Notes: generated from the letters alone by a model not told the origin. Positions 44,953 through 57,494 are shown, counted from the first letter of the stretch. The stretch: 64,000 nt of DNA from Orobanche coerulescens (GCA_033398695.1 CM065811.1:74528001-74592000); one strand, 5' to 3'. Made by a program: numbers and translations.

Positions 44953-47734
44953 TGTAATATCCTGAAAGTCTACTACTATTGTTTAATGTTATTTTATCCG
45001 AGTTATATTGTACAGGATGGAATCTGTACAGTATGGATAAAATAATAGAAAGACTGAGGCAACTGTACTTGTATAATTGTCGTATTTGGTAGACAATTAC
45101 AATTGAGGGTATCGTGTATCAGGCTATCGCACTTTTGATATTGGGTATATGGTATGAGAATATTATTGGATTCAGTATATGTGTTCAGTGTGTCGTATGT
45201 TCGTTTTTGGTATGTCGAGACGTTGGACAGAAATTGCGGGAAATGGCTAAGTATGGAACTGTTACCGTACATTAAGACTGTGAGATAGCGTACGCTAAGT
45301 TGTCATGTGTTACGTACGTTATGCGTAAGGCATTACGTACGTAACGAAGGGAATCGGACAGGATCGAGTCATGGTCGGCAGGTGGGGCCCGGTGTCGGCA
45401 GCGAATGTGGACAGGCGAGTCAACCTCGGCCATTACGTACGCTACGCAGGTAGTATTACGTACGTAATATGGCTATGGTACTATAGTAAGTGAACGTACG
45501 TATTACGTACGTTATGAAGGAATTGTTACGTACGTAAGCATGTTAACGAAACAGGTCATATAGTTCTGGAATGAGATTACGTACGCTATGAAAGACACAT
45601 AGCATACATTAAGTTGCATTATGTATGTTAGTACTGATGGTTAACGTACGTAACGATCGATGCAATTTATAAAATGAAGTTTGTTCTTTCATTTCACATC
45701 AGCACCTCACTTCATTTTTCGTCTCCAAACACTGAGAGAGAGAGAGAGTTAGCTCTCATAAGTCGATTTTGAGCTTGAGGACTTGGATTTGAGGCTTGTA
45801 TATGGAGCTATGGTTGATTCTTGAAGTAATTGCTAGTGTTTTTCATCTTGTAAGAGGTAAGTTGGATAATCCTCCCTTTTATTTTGGATTTTCGATGTTG
45901 TTATTGATGAATGATTCGTATGAAGATGATTAAGGGCTTGTTGTTACGATTCTTGAGGATATATGAGGTATTTGTTGAAGGAAGATGATGATATGGTGGT
46001 TTATGTCTTGAATATGTTGATTATGATTATAAAATCATAGAGTTCTCGATGTTCTTGGTATTGTTGTTGCGATTTTTGACGTTAGGCAGATCGTATGTTG
46101 AAGAACATGATGATATACACCTTGAATTATGATTAGGGATTGTTTAGATGTTAGAAAACATTGGATTATGTTGTTTTATGGATTATGAACGTGAATTCGG
46201 ATAATTCGTGTTCTTGAAGGATTCTTGAACTATGCATGTTATGATTTTGGAAGGATTTCGGATAATTTTGGAATACAAAAATGATTAAGGGTTTGACAAG
46301 ATTATTATTCACCATTGAGTTTGGAAATTCATACGCTTCGAACAAGTGTTCAAATCGAATGTTTGAGTTATTTGAAAACCCTTGGATCATGATTATCTAT
46401 AATGTTGAATTATTCGGATTATGAATCATGTTGTGGTTTTGAGTTCGTAATTGTTTGAGTTGGATTGTCCGGACTTGTGTCTAATCGAGATATTGTGAAA
46501 TCGTTGAATTTGTTGATCGGTTAATGATTATTGTGAAGTATGATCATCGAGTGCGGTTTGTATAGTAGATATTAGTTCGTATTTGTTGAATTGGATTAAT
46601 TGGTTTTGTGCACGATCGAGATATCGTTGAATTCTTGAGTTGATTGGTTGGTCGTGTCGGTTGTTGATCGTTATCGGATACGTGTTAATTGATTACTTCA
46701 ATATCTTGAGATTATTGATCGGTGATTATAACGGTATATTGCGGTCGTGTTTGAGTATGTTCGTGAATTGCATGGTCAGGGCCGAGGAGCTCGTAGAGGA
46801 AGGCAATGAGATTGATAGCGGCTTCATCATCGTCGTATCGGTATTGAGGCAAGTTATTACTTGCTCAGTTATAATGTTTAATGAATGGTTTCAGTTTCAT
46901 TTCGTTTATGATGCATATAGCAATGATTATTACTGCGAATTCTGGAGATTCGGATTATATGTTGTTTTTCCGATTCTGGGAGTTAAATCATAATGTATAT
47001 GCTTTATATCGGTTATTGGTATGTTCGGGCATCAAGGTTACATTGCGATAAAGAGGAGGATATGAGTATCTATAGTCCATGGTACGTTGGGATCTCCAAG
47101 CATTGAGGATGATCATTGGTGATGATTTGACATCTAGATTGCTCCCGAAGGACTCGGGACAAATATCTTAATTTGATTTCGGTTTAATGTTGATGATGTG
47201 ATGTGACGGTTATAATTGTTGGATATTATGGATGACCTCGTCGTGGGCTTTCTTTTTAGGTACTTGAGATATCGAGCTTGTAGCGGTCGTGGAGAGATGA
47301 GCTTCCCAGAGGATATTGGCTAGGGCATGTAATTGTGTATTGAGTTTCCTGATTGTTGTAATCCGCTGCTAGAGTATTTTTAATTGTTTGTCTTTTCCGC
47401 TGCGTGAGTATTTTTAAACTGCCTTTTGGTATATGGTAACTTAGGTTACGTTGGCAACCGTTTTCTAAACTATTTTGTTGGTACGCGTAAGTGATAGCTT
47501 AACGTACGTTTTTAAACTGTTAAGTTCTGGCATTTCAGGTCTTGTCCTTTCAAACGAGATTTTACGACAGTTTTGATAAACAGATTTTATATAATCTTCA
47601 AATGTTTTAAATATAGTACCGTCGTTGGCCTCTTGGGCATTTGTAAATGTTTGAAAAATTTCTTTTTGCCTTGTGGGTTCCATTCCGGGGCCCACGACGC
47701 TGTAATATTCCCGGTCAGATCTGGGGGTGTTACA
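44953..47734 (+). repeat. Element B 3' LTR (with internal deletion)
   Basis: It matches the split 5' LTR. The palindrome cluster is at 45265-45655, the TATA box at 45668-45675 and the (GA)n run at about 45731-45748. A ~909 bp segment is missing at about 47187, where only a few bases of shared sequence (ATG) mark the junction. The single TGGGA at 46977 is the empty site of element T. Confidence 0.92.
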
Positions 47735-47902
47735 CTACTGAACTGTAGATGTTGGGAAACCAACCGCGAAGGTTCAAGCCCCAAGCTTACCCATCGAGCA
47801 CTAGCCAAGACTAGCCTCCAAAACATAATTAATCACAAACGGAAACGATCACAAGATTACCAAATTCACAATAATGATAGTGTGCTTCCTTGAGTCGGCC
47901 AA

Positions 47903-48290
47903 CACGACAATAATAACTCACAGATGGGCACTATCCACGGCGGTCCCTTGGAATGGCCAATCGATAACAACGACTCAATGGATGGGAACTATCCTCGACA
48001 TTCCCAATTCTATACCTCGATTGTCTTTGAACGACCAATCGATAACAACGACACAACGGATGGAAAATGTCCTCGACAGTCCCAATTCAATACCTCGGTT
48101 ATCTCAGAATGACTAATCGATAACGACGACTCAATGGATGGGAAATCTCCTCGACATTCCCAATTAAATACCTCGATTGTCTCAGAACGACTAATCGATA
48201 ACAACGACTCAACGGATGGAAAATGTCCTCGACAGTCCCAATTCAATACCTCTATTGTCTCAGAACGGCCAATCGATAACAACAACGATA
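47903..48290. repeat. 78-bp tandem repeat in the A LTR (left copy)
   Basis: GATGG-starting units recur at 47981, 48059, 48137 and 48215, a strict 78-bp period. Each contains CCTCGACA(G/T)TCCCAATT and CAATCGATAACAACGAC. The same array is at about 53830-54230. Because 78 is a multiple of 3, long open frames appear here without being genes. Confidence 0.9.
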
Positions 48291-49327
48291 ACAGATGCCT
48301 CGGCACCTTTAATCGGCCACCAAAGATAGAGATGACAATCGAATACGTTCATACACATATATGATAACATTAATCTCATTGACTAGTACAAGTATAAAAC
48401 TTGCCTCAAACCGAAGGCGATGAAATCCTGCAACGAATGACGAGGGTGTCCTCCGACAGTCACAAGCACTCAAACAACCTTGAATTGAATACAATTCATT
48501 AAATAACATGATATCGATTGAAAACAACACAATAAATAACCTCGATTCAAACACGAATCGATCAAGCCACACAAACGAACATCATAGTCCTCAACTATGA
48601 ATTCTAACGTCCTCCGACACCCCAATGATCAATATGTTCTTAACACTTATGGAAACAATTCAACAAGAGTCATTAAGAACATCATATTAATCATCCCAAA
48701 ATGATAATATCACCCATATCATCACTATCACCTCAAGAACATCATCAACTCTACTAACATGATGTCTAAACAATAATCATCCACCAATACATCATTAATT
48801 CGGATTAATCAACAAGATTAAATCAACCATTTTAAGATTATGACAATCATCACATAATTCGTCAGAATTCTATACTAAAATGTTTAGAATCTCCCAAGAA
48901 CATAAACAACAACAATAATCATCTCAAAGCTATGTTAATCATATAACAATCTTAACATAACTCGTCCTAGACATGATTATAACCTCCAAGTATTCTAAAA
49001 CAATAAGAACAACTTCTCCTCAAGACATAATCATCATGTTCTTAATATAAGTTATAAAAATTATCAAGAATCATGTTATCCTCCAACAATCACTAACTAC
49101 ACGAGGTAAACAACAACAACAACCTCATAATCTTGAGATAAACACAAGATTAAACACATACCTCTTGAAGAAGTGAATAAAAACCTCAAACCATCAAGAA
49201 ACACTCCAAGTTATGAAGCTCCAAATCAAGTTGGAAGAGGCTGGAATACACTAAGAGATGCATAGGGCTGATTTCTACGGAAAGAAATTGGAACTGGATA
49301 GTGTGGAAATGAAAGACAAAGCATGTC

Positions 49328-49334
49328 TTTATAA
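49328..49334 (-). promoter_or_regulatory. TATA box of the A 3' LTR
   Basis: TATAAAG on the minus strand is conserved at 55631-55625 in the other LTR. In the minus sense the palindrome cluster lies upstream, starting about 36 bp away. Confidence 0.6.
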
Positions 49335-49367
49335 TCTGCACATTTCATTATGGCCTTTATCCCCTAA

Positions 49368-49690
49368 GCATAACGTACGTTCGAATCATTACGTACGCTA
49401 ACACATAAGTATTACGTACATAACAATCCTCCAGAGGCTACTGCCTCAAAACGGGATACTCATTAGGTACGTTAGCAGCCATGCATAGCGTACGTAATGG
49501 TCGTTGACTTATCTGCATCAAAAAGCCAATTGATCCAATCACATTCGGCCCCACACGCCGAAAGTCAGATGAGATCAGATACCCTATGTTACGTATGTAA
49601 CCAACATGGTTTAACGTATGTAACCTGCCATCCTTAACGTACATAATTCTATGCATGTAGCATACGTTAGATCCAATATACTTAGCCAAA
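49368..49690. repeat. ACGTACGTTA-type palindrome cluster in the A LTR (left copy)
   Basis: About ten words such as AACGTACGTT, TTACGTACGCTAA and GTTACGTATGTAAC occur in 320 bp, upstream of the minus-strand TATA box. The sister LTR has them at 55665-55985. Confidence 0.85.
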
Positions 49691-49881
49691 AATCAAACTC
49701 CAAACTCACCAAGCAACATCCGATCGGTAAAAATAATACCGACGACAAGTAAAAATATTTCGATCTCGAAATACCCCAATACATTTTACATGGTATCATT
49801 CAAATACATCAGTACTTGTACAATCCAAATGAATATGTACCACGAAATAGTAAAAACGAAAAAAATACCCCCGGATATACA

Positions 49882-49894
49882 TACTCCCCCTTAC
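49882..49894 (-). other. Element A polypurine tract
   Basis: GTAAGGGGGAGTA on the minus strand lies directly before the 3' LTR start (TGTATATCCGG, 49881 leftward). Confidence 0.85.
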
Positions 49895-50573
49895 AAAAAG
49901 TTTCATTCCCGAAACTAAGGGTACACAACTCGGAGTATGAACTATCCCTCCGTGTATGGAAGCAACATCTCCAGGAATACTCCTTAATGCGAACCACTTC
50001 GCCTGAGCGATTGAGCCAACCCCCCGGGTCCCCGAGTCTCCTATGCCTGGACAAGGCGAAAATCAAGTGATAAAATACTCAACCAAGTGCGAGATCGGTC
50101 GAATCATGACTCCTCTGCTAGAGACCAGCCAGAAAGTCGTACCACCCGCATGACTTGTAACACCGGCATACACACCCCGTGGGAGCTTCCAATTATACAT
50201 GTCTACAATCATCGGTGTATACATCCCCATTCTCGTCAGCATTGGACGCCCATGCAAACACTGACACACGCCACAAAAGGAAAACAACAATGCACATATA
50301 GTTCTCAGGACCATATCAATCGCACGCCCAAGTCCTCACGACTTGACGTCTAGAATCACAATAAATAATTTCCTTGATTATCACAAAATCTCGGGTGCAA
50401 CACCAAAAGGAAAGAAAATCACATCAAACGACCTCAAATATCAAAATTATCGAATACTATCATTATAAGATAGATCGACAACAAATGGCTCACAACCACA
50501 ATATCACAATACAAACTAAGTTAAACATTAATCCGAAAATCAAAGAAAGGAATACATAAATCAAGGCTACATC
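49895..50573 (-). other. Element A interior between gag and purine tract; no gene seen
   Basis: Open frames here on either strand are short and lack retroelement motifs. Where protease and RT would follow gag in a complete gypsy element, the sequence runs straight to the purine tract. Confidence 0.7.
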
Positions 50574-51874
50574 TCAAGTGTACCCAACATCGATATCCTC
50601 CAGATCATCGATCTCCTCCATCTCATTGATTCTAGGAAGACCCAAATCTGAGCTCGTTGCTCCTCCTCGGCTGTCCTTACCTCTGGTTCCCAAAGCCTGA
50701 TAGGACCCCTTGGATGAAGTACGGAATGGAGTAACAAAATCTCTCGAGGCCCGTGAGCTCTCTTGAGATCTACGGGCACTAGAACTCCTACAATATTTCT
50801 GAAGGTGTCCCTGCCTCCCACATGAACGACAAACAAAAGCTGGCACCATACAACGAGTGCTAACATGCCCCATTGAATCACAGGTAAAGCAAACAACAAT
50901 CGAACTCGTCGTCTGAGATGAAGATACTTTCCCAGCAGAAAGACGACTAGAAAACTATCTCTTGGACGCCGGAGCGCAATGTCCCTCTGAACGAACCGAC
51001 ATCCTAGTCCCCTCACCAGAAGAAACGGAAGGGTTCTCCCGAGAAAGCTCCTTGATCAAAAGCTCTGCTCCAAGAGCCTTCTCAATGAATTCACCAAGTG
51101 AGTTACAATTATGATTGAACAACTGCAGGTTTAGCCTCTTGCTAAAATACTTGATCTTATCCGCCTCAGTACGGATAACAGACGAAGCAAACTGAAGAAG
51201 TCCATGAAACTTCTCAGCAATGATAATAACACCCTCGTCCTCGATAGATTCGGGGTCCAATACCTATGACAACTTGGCTTCACGAAGGGGAGCCGGATAA
51301 TACCTCTCGGACATGAGAGTCTTGAACTCCCTCCAAAAACAATCATGATCGGTGGGTTTCACAGAAAGCCACCAAGAATAAGCGCCCTTACTCAAGTAGT
51401 AGCCGCTACTGCCACCTTAATCTCTTCCAGACACTAAACCATGTCGAAGAGTTTATCAAAATGTTCAAGCCAATGAACAATGTCAGCTGGTCCCGACGAA
51501 CCCTCAAAAGTAGGCGGCCTCTGATGAGATATATCGCCAACAATCTGACTCACTCCCCCAGTCTGCGCACAAAACAGCACCTGGGATCCCTGCTGCGGTG
51601 GACCACGAACCATCAAGGCCTGCATGGTCTTCACTATCTGCGTCATCTGGGCCATCATGCCATTCATAATCAAGAAAGGGTCGATGTGACCACTCTCAGT
51701 CTGATCGACTTCTCGAGTATGACATCCCGAAGGAGAATCAGTCGCATAGGTAACACCACCGGCCAAACTCTGATCCATCTCGGCATCCGCACGCGCATAA
51801 ACATGAGGTTCTTGGTTCTGGATCGCTCTGCAACCTTTACCTCCTCTGCCACATCCTCGGATTCCTCTTTCCAT
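50574..51874 (-). pseudogene. Element A gag with two zinc knuckles (broken)
   Basis: The likely ATG at 51874 gives MERGIRGCGRGGKGCR, a basic start. Then RPPTFEGSSGPADIVHWLEH and FDKLFDMV follow, the start of a gypsy gag domain. After a stop near 51437 and a frameshift the domain continues (SWWLSVKP, FWREFKTLMSERYYPAPLRE), and then 51260-50955 gives a further helical segment. The C-terminus carries two CCHC knuckles in a row: CFTCDSMGHVSTRC and CRSCGRQGHLQKYC, both complete. The frame ends near 50574 with no protease. Gag would bind element RNA and form particles; stops and shifts make this copy inactive. Confidence 0.85.
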
Positions 51875-52346
51875 ACTGATAGAATAACGCTTGATCATGA
51901 TCATGATCAAATACGCCTCAACGGCCAATCCAGAATGCTAAGTCAATCGCCAAATACGAGTATACATATTCAACATATAAACAATCACATCAATCATGCT
52001 AATCATAGCCAATACAGAGCCCATATGCTCCAAAAAAATAATCATGAATCAATCCTAACACAAATGTCACATACAGGTTTCAACAAAACATGTATAATCA
52101 ATGACATAATGAATGTATGAACATAAAAGAGAATCGAGTCCTTACACAGGTCATACGAATCTTAGAGGTCTTGCGATACTAGTCTTTACTGACAACGACT
52201 CGATGAAAGAATGACTCATACAGTCGTCCAACTATCACGACTAACAAAACCCGACTGTCCAGATTGTCCTAACCTGACAACCCCACTACTACCGCATCAG
52301 TAGAGCCACATAACTCACATATCAGGTTATCTCACAACCCATTGCT

Positions 52347-52357
52347 CTCTGATACCA
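52347..52357 (-). other. Element A primer-binding site
   Basis: TGGTATCAGAG on the minus strand, initiator Met-tRNA type, lies 5 bp inside the 5' LTR end at 52363. Between it and gag (51875-52346) is leader sequence without a gene. Confidence 0.88.
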
Positions 52358-53189
52358 TCTTCTGTAACACCCCCAAAATCCCATTGGGTTATTACAGTGT
52401 CGTGGACCCCACAACAGGAAATCCACCAGGCAAACACGACTAAAATACATCAAATTGACAAGAAAATCACAGTCCTTACTAATGATATCGGACACAATAT
52501 TCCGATGTAGAATTTCAATGACAACGATGGCCTACATGGCCAAAATAAAATAAAAAAAATACAACATCCAGACTCGCTTGGATAACACAAAATGACAACA
52601 ACCGACAGACTGGAGAACACTCCAGACTGACTATCCAATATGTACACCAAAACAAATCGGGACTAGTATCGCTCGAATGACTCGTCCCCATCGTCATGCC
52701 CCTATTTCTCAACTCTCTCCTCGCAAACACCTGAAACATGAGAACATGTTCCGCCCCCATGGGATCAGTCATCCTAATAATGAATATCAAATACATGTAC
52801 AACGTGATATGCATCCAAAGGCAAAATAAATGGTACAACAATGGTAATACGAGATGCTCACAAACCGAGGTAAGAATCGAGCATTCGTGAAACACTATGC
52901 CCACGACATACGATCAATACCTGCTCAACAGGTTAGAACACAAGTATCCAACGACGAATCATCAATGTAGAATACAACAACGAATTACCCGAAGGTAAAC
53001 CCAAACCAAAGCTGAAATAGATACGAATTACCATGCCCGAAGGCTCCAACGGAAACACTAATACATCACACTTGTCCTAAAAGCCATTAAGCCTAAACTG
53101 CAAAATGTCACAATAGCCTGAAGGCCACACAGCCGAAGCTGCAAATCATCACAATGGCCCGAAGCCAAACAGCCCGGAGTTGTATCACA

Positions 53190-53548
53190 TGAGGGCCGAA
53201 GCCACGGCACGAAGCCGTATCACAATGAGGGCCAAAGCCACAACACAAAGTTATATCACAATTAGGGCCGAAGCTACAGCTCGAAGTTGTATCACAATGA
53301 GGGCCGAAGCCACAGCACGAAGTTGTATCACAATGAGGGCCGAAGCCACAGCACGAAGCTATATCACAATGAGGGCCGAAGCCACAACACGAAGACAATG
53401 AGGGCCGAAGCCACAGCACGAAGCTGTATCACAATGAGGGCCGAAGTCACAGCACGAAGCTGTATCAAAATGAGGGCCGAAGCCACAGCACGAAGCTGTA
53501 TCACAATGAGGGTCGAAGCCACAGCACAAAGCTGTATCACAATGAGGG
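53190..53548. repeat. 36-bp minisatellite in the A 5' LTR
   Basis: Ten units of TGAGGGCCGAAGCCACAGCA-CGAAGCTGTATCACAA occur, one of them truncated. The sister LTR (about 23410-23450) has one unit plus a partial. The open frames across it (MRAEATARS repeats) are artefacts of a period divisible by 3. Confidence 0.93.
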
Positions 53549-53829
53549 CAACCAATGACTGTGACCTCTGAGTTGTAGGTGCCGGGAAACCTACCGCGAA
53601 GGTTCAAGCCCCAGACTTACCCATAATGAGATCACCCAGTGACCGTGACCTACTGAACTGTAGATGTTGGGAAACCAACCGCGAAGGTTCAAGCCCCAAA
53701 CTTATCCATCGAGCACTAGCCGAGACTAGCCTCCAAAACATAATTAATCACAAACGAAAATGATCACAATATTACCAAATTCACAAGAATAATAGTGTGC
53801 TCCCTTGAGTCGGCCAACACGACAACAAT

Positions 53830-54230
53830 AACTCACGGATGGGCACCGTCCTCGGCGGTCCTAATTCAAATACCTCGATTGCCTTGGAATGGACAATAGA
53901 TAACGACTCTACGAATGGGAACTATCCTCGACATTCCCAATTCAATACCTCAATTGTCTTTGAACGACCAATCGATAACAACGACATAACGGGTGGAAAA
54001 TGTCCTCGACAGTCCCAATTTAATACCTCGGTTGTCTCAGAACGACTAATCGATAACAACGACTCAATAGATGGGAAATATCCTCGACAGTCCCAATTCA
54101 ATACCTCAATTGTCTCAAAACGCCTAATCGATAACAACGACTCAACTGATGGGAAATGTCCTCAACAGTCCCAATTCAATACCTCGATTATCTCAGAACG
54201 GCCAATCGATAACAACAACGATAACAGATG
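53830..54230. repeat. 78-bp tandem repeat in the A LTR (right copy)
   Basis: It is the same unit and period as at 47903-48290, about four to five copies. It is followed by about 325 bp (54280-54605) missing from the left LTR. Confidence 0.88.
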
Positions 54231-55664
54231 CCTCAGCGCCATTAATCGGCCACCAAAGATAGAGATGACAATTGAATACGTCAATGCATTTAATCGGCCA
54301 ATAAAATATTAATAGAAAAACATCAATATCAATAACAACGATCTTTTCCTAGAAGTACCGCGTTGCTTCATGGATTTCTATCACAACCATATCTCAATAG
54401 AACATCAGTCAACAATAACAATTGATACATTGATACCACGAATCGGATATCGACAACAACATTAACAACAAGCATCTTGATGCCTTGAACCGGCTATTAA
54501 CGAACAACAATAATATTTGGCATAATTGCCGAACAGTATCGTATCAAACAATCCCCTTATATCAACAAAAATCATGAAGAGACTACGTCTCTAAATGATA
54601 CAACACATTCATATACATATATGATAACATTAATCTCATTGACTAGTACAAGTATAAAACATGCATCAAACCGAAGACGATGAAATGCTCCAACGAACGA
54701 CAAATGGCATCCTCCAATAGTCACAAGCACTCGAACAACCTTGAATGAAATATAATTCATTCAATAACGCGATATCGATTGAAAACAACACAATAGATAA
54801 CCTCGATTCAAACACGAATCGATCAAGCCACACAAACGAACATTATAGTTCTCAACTATAAATTCTAATGTCCTCCGACACCTCAATGATCAATATGATC
54901 AAAATGTTTTTAACACTTGTGAAAATAATTCAACAAGAATCATTAAGAACAACATCATATTAATCATCCCAAAATGATAGTATCACCCATATCATCACTA
55001 TCACCTCAAGAACATCATCATCTCTACTAAAATGATGTCTAAACAATAATCATCCACCAATTCATCATGAATTCGGATTAATCGACAAGATTAAATCAAC
55101 CATTTCAAGATTATGACAATCATCACATAATTCATCATAATTATATACTAAGATGGTTAGAATCTCCCAAGAACACAAATAACAACAATAATCATCTCAA
55201 AGCTATGCTAATCATATAACAATCTTAACATAACTCTTCCTAGACATGATTATAACCTCCAAGTATCCTAAAACATTAAGAACAACTCCTCTTCAAGACA
55301 TAATCATCATGTTCTTAATATAAGTTATAAAAACTCATCACGAATCATGTTATCCTCCAACAATCACTAACTACATGAGGTAAACAACAACAACCTCATA
55401 ATCTCGAGAAAAACACAATATTAAACACATAACTCTTGAAGAAGTGAAGAACAACCTCAAACCATCAAGAAACACTCCAAACTTCAAGCTCCCAAGCTCT
55501 AATCCAAGTTATGAAGCTCCAAATCAAGTTGGAAGAGGCTGGAATACACTAAGAGATGCAAAGGGATGATTTCTAGGGAAGGAAATCGGAATTGGATCGT
55601 GAGGAAATGAAAGACGAAGCATGTCTTTATAATCTGCACAGTTCATTATGGCTGTTATCCTCTA

Positions 55665-55985
55665 AGCATAACGTATGTAAGAATCATTATGTATGCTAAC
55701 ACATAAGTGTTACGTACGTAACAATCCTCTAGAGGCTACTGCCTCAAACGGGATACTCATTACGTATGTTAGCAGCCATGCATAGCGTACGTAATGGTCG
55801 TTGACTTATTTGCATCAAAAAGCTGACTAATCCAATCACATTCGGCCCCACACGTCGAAAGTCAGATGAGATCAGATACCCTATGTTACGTACGTAACCA
55901 ACATGGTTTAACGTATGTAACCTGACATCCTTAACGTATGCAATGTTATGCATGTAGCGTACGTTAGATCCAATATACTTAGCCA
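55665..55985. repeat. ACGTACGTTA-type palindrome cluster in the A LTR (right copy)
   Basis: Words such as GTTACGTACGTAAC, AGCGTACGTAAT and AACGTATGTAAC match the cluster in the left copy. Several carry C-to-T or G-to-A changes in CpG positions. Confidence 0.85.
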
Positions 55986-56178
55986 AAAATAAAACTCCAA
56001 ACTCACCAAGCAACATCCAATCGGAAAAAATAATACCGACGATAAGTAAAATATTTCGATCCCGAAATACCCCGATACAATTTACATTGTATCAGTCAAA
56101 TACATGAGTACTTGAACAATTCCAAATTAATACGTACAACTAAACATTAAAAATAAAAAAATACCTCCGGATATTACA

Positions 56179-56183
56179 CCTAT
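56179..56183. other. Target-site duplication of element A, right copy
   Basis: CCTAT, identical to 22583-22587. Confidence 0.9.
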
Positions 56184-57171
56184 GCTACGGACCCTTATGG
56201 TGAGAATGATCATGTCGCTTGCACACTTCTATGAAGTATCAAGTTTGTTTTTCTCTGGTTGTGCCGCATCACAGTTGCCTTGTGTTGCGGCCCTAGTCGT
56301 GTTAGTACTGTACAGATCCGTTTTGACTTTACCTCTGTTTTCTCATCTGTGCATCGTCTCATCCATCTTGGGGTTTGGACATTGTCCATGCTAGTACTTG
56401 GCCTTAATAACACCTCAAATCACAAGAAAATAAAACCAAACATAATCGAACCCGACAATAGAGTATTAAGCATGCACTATAATTATACAAGTATAAGAAT
56501 GATAAAGTCCAGAAAAATACTATGAAAATATGTGGAAAGTTGAGTGTAAAACAAAGGACCCCAAACTTAAATATTGATGGTCGAGATCAATACATATACG
56601 AAAACTTTATAGATACTCAAGTCCTAATTCCCCTTGAAAGATAGTCACACGATTTCTCAATATTCATCAACTAATGAAAGCACCAAGTTAAAATAATTAT
56701 CCTATCTAAAAAATGTTTCCTTGACATCATAGACAATATCTTGGAATATGAGACTTGAGGGTTAAGTGAATCATTCACTCTTAGAAGTGTATGTATACTC
56801 TTAAATTCATTCAAAGACATATAAACCACCATGAACTTGCCTATCGTCTACCATCTCTACTATTGTATATATATGAAATCAAAAAAGTTTTTTATTAGGT
56901 TGTAAAGTAAGCTCTTTAGTTGGGGTAGGAAAACTATGGTTAAATGTACTTAAGCAATTTACTATCAAGGACATATGATCACTTTCACCCATCAATAAGC
57001 ACTTAGAAGCTGTCATAGTAAAACTAGCTTCCTTCAACTACCCTCCAATTACATTAGTTATAAGAGCACTCTTAAAATGAAAATCAACAATCTTATTCAT
57101 CTTAATTTTTCACTTTTTAGCTATTGTTTGATCATCCGAACACTTCTGGTATGTCCCTTCATGTAATTAGT
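56184..57171. other. No gene seen; continuation of the DNA interrupted by element A
   Basis: This is AT-rich sequence without a supported gene. The CCCCAAACTTAA stretch near 56560 resembles motifs found in gypsy interiors read on the minus strand, which would make this an old relic, but no protein motif supports it. Confidence 0.45.
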
Positions 57172-57275
57172 GTAATACCCAGTATTTTTGTTCCGGTTAA
57201 TTTAGATTTTTCCGGATATTTCTCGGTTGCCGAGTATCGGTATTATCTTTCTTGACGATTGATTTTTGTGTTTAT
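57172..57275 (+). repeat. LTR-start-like fragment
   Basis: TGTAATACCCAGTATTTTTG has the TGTAATAYCC start shared by LTRs B, C and D. It is followed after 104 bp by the start of element C. It may be the beginning of another LTR into which C inserted. Confidence 0.4.
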
Positions 57276-57494
57276 TGTAATACCCGAGACTTTTATTCCG
57301 TTTGCCTTGAACTATTTGCCAGTTGGTGTCGGTTATTTCGTGTCGTTATAACTATGTGGGATTCGTTTTCCTGTTATGAACGGTATGTTATATTTCGTAT
57401 TTTTGCTCGTTATTGTTTTGAATCTTAACCGATGCGTTAGAGTGTCCGAGACGTTGTCGAACACCTAACCGTATTGTCGGAGTTGGCAACGGCC

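Larger units (their letters stand above)
23558..47734 (+). mobile_element. Element B: non-coding gypsy-type LTR element, hosting T
   Basis: LTRs of about 3,700 bp (23558-25590 plus 40852-42518) and 2,782 bp (44953-47734) start TGTAATATCCTGAAA and end GGGGGTGTTACA. A primer site and purine tract lie at the inner ends. The 2.4-kb interior encodes no protein I can recognise. It therefore resembles a large retrotransposon derivative that depends on others for transposition. It inserted in element A's LTR and was itself later split by element T. Confidence 0.88.
47735..49881 (-). repeat. Element A 3' LTR, second segment (right of B)
   Basis: It resumes at CTACTGAACTG exactly as the sister LTR does at 53650. 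It ends, on the plus strand, GGATATACA at 49881. Relative to the sister copy it lacks about 325 bp near 48345. Confidence 0.9.
22588..56178 (-). mobile_element. Element A: gag-only Ty3/gypsy element with 3-4 kb LTRs, hosting B and T
   Basis: In its own sense it runs leftward: 5' LTR (56178-52363), primer site, gag, purine tract (49894-49882) and 3' LTR (49881 down to 22588, interrupted by element B). Its 5-bp CCTAT duplications match exactly. The only coding content is gag with two zinc knuckles, of the type found in gypsy chromoviruses. No protease, RT, RNase H or integrase is present in its 2.5 kb interior, so movement would have needed another element's enzymes. Confidence 0.88.
52363..56178 (-). 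repeat. Element A 5' LTR (complete)
   Basis: It is 3,816 bp, on the plus strand TGTAACACCCCC to GGATATTACA. It is uninterrupted, and so provides the empty site for element B at 53650-53654. It carries the expanded 36-bp array, the 78-bp array, a TATA box at 55631-55625 and the palindrome cluster. Confidence 0.92.

Noticed and set aside
47874..48364. Repetitive open frames with 26-residue units (also 53839-54312)
   Set aside because: The 78-bp LTR repeat keeps several frames open on both strands. No start context, domain or conservation independent of the DNA repeat is seen.
53190..53548. CRISPR-like array
   Set aside because: Units are directly adjacent without spacers, and the setting is a plant retrotransposon LTR.
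53180..53607. Overlapping repetitive open frames (Arg-Ala-Glu-Ala-Thr type and Cys-Gly-Phe-Gly-Pro-His type) on both strands
   Set aside because: They arise from a 36-bp tandem repeat whose period is divisible by 3 inside a gypsy LTR. The sister LTR has only about one unit, so no protein is conserved.
56182..56525. Open frames just right of element A that might be a host gene
   Set aside because: They are short, overlap on both strands and have no motif or splice structure; the region continues the gene-free spacer at 21801-22582.
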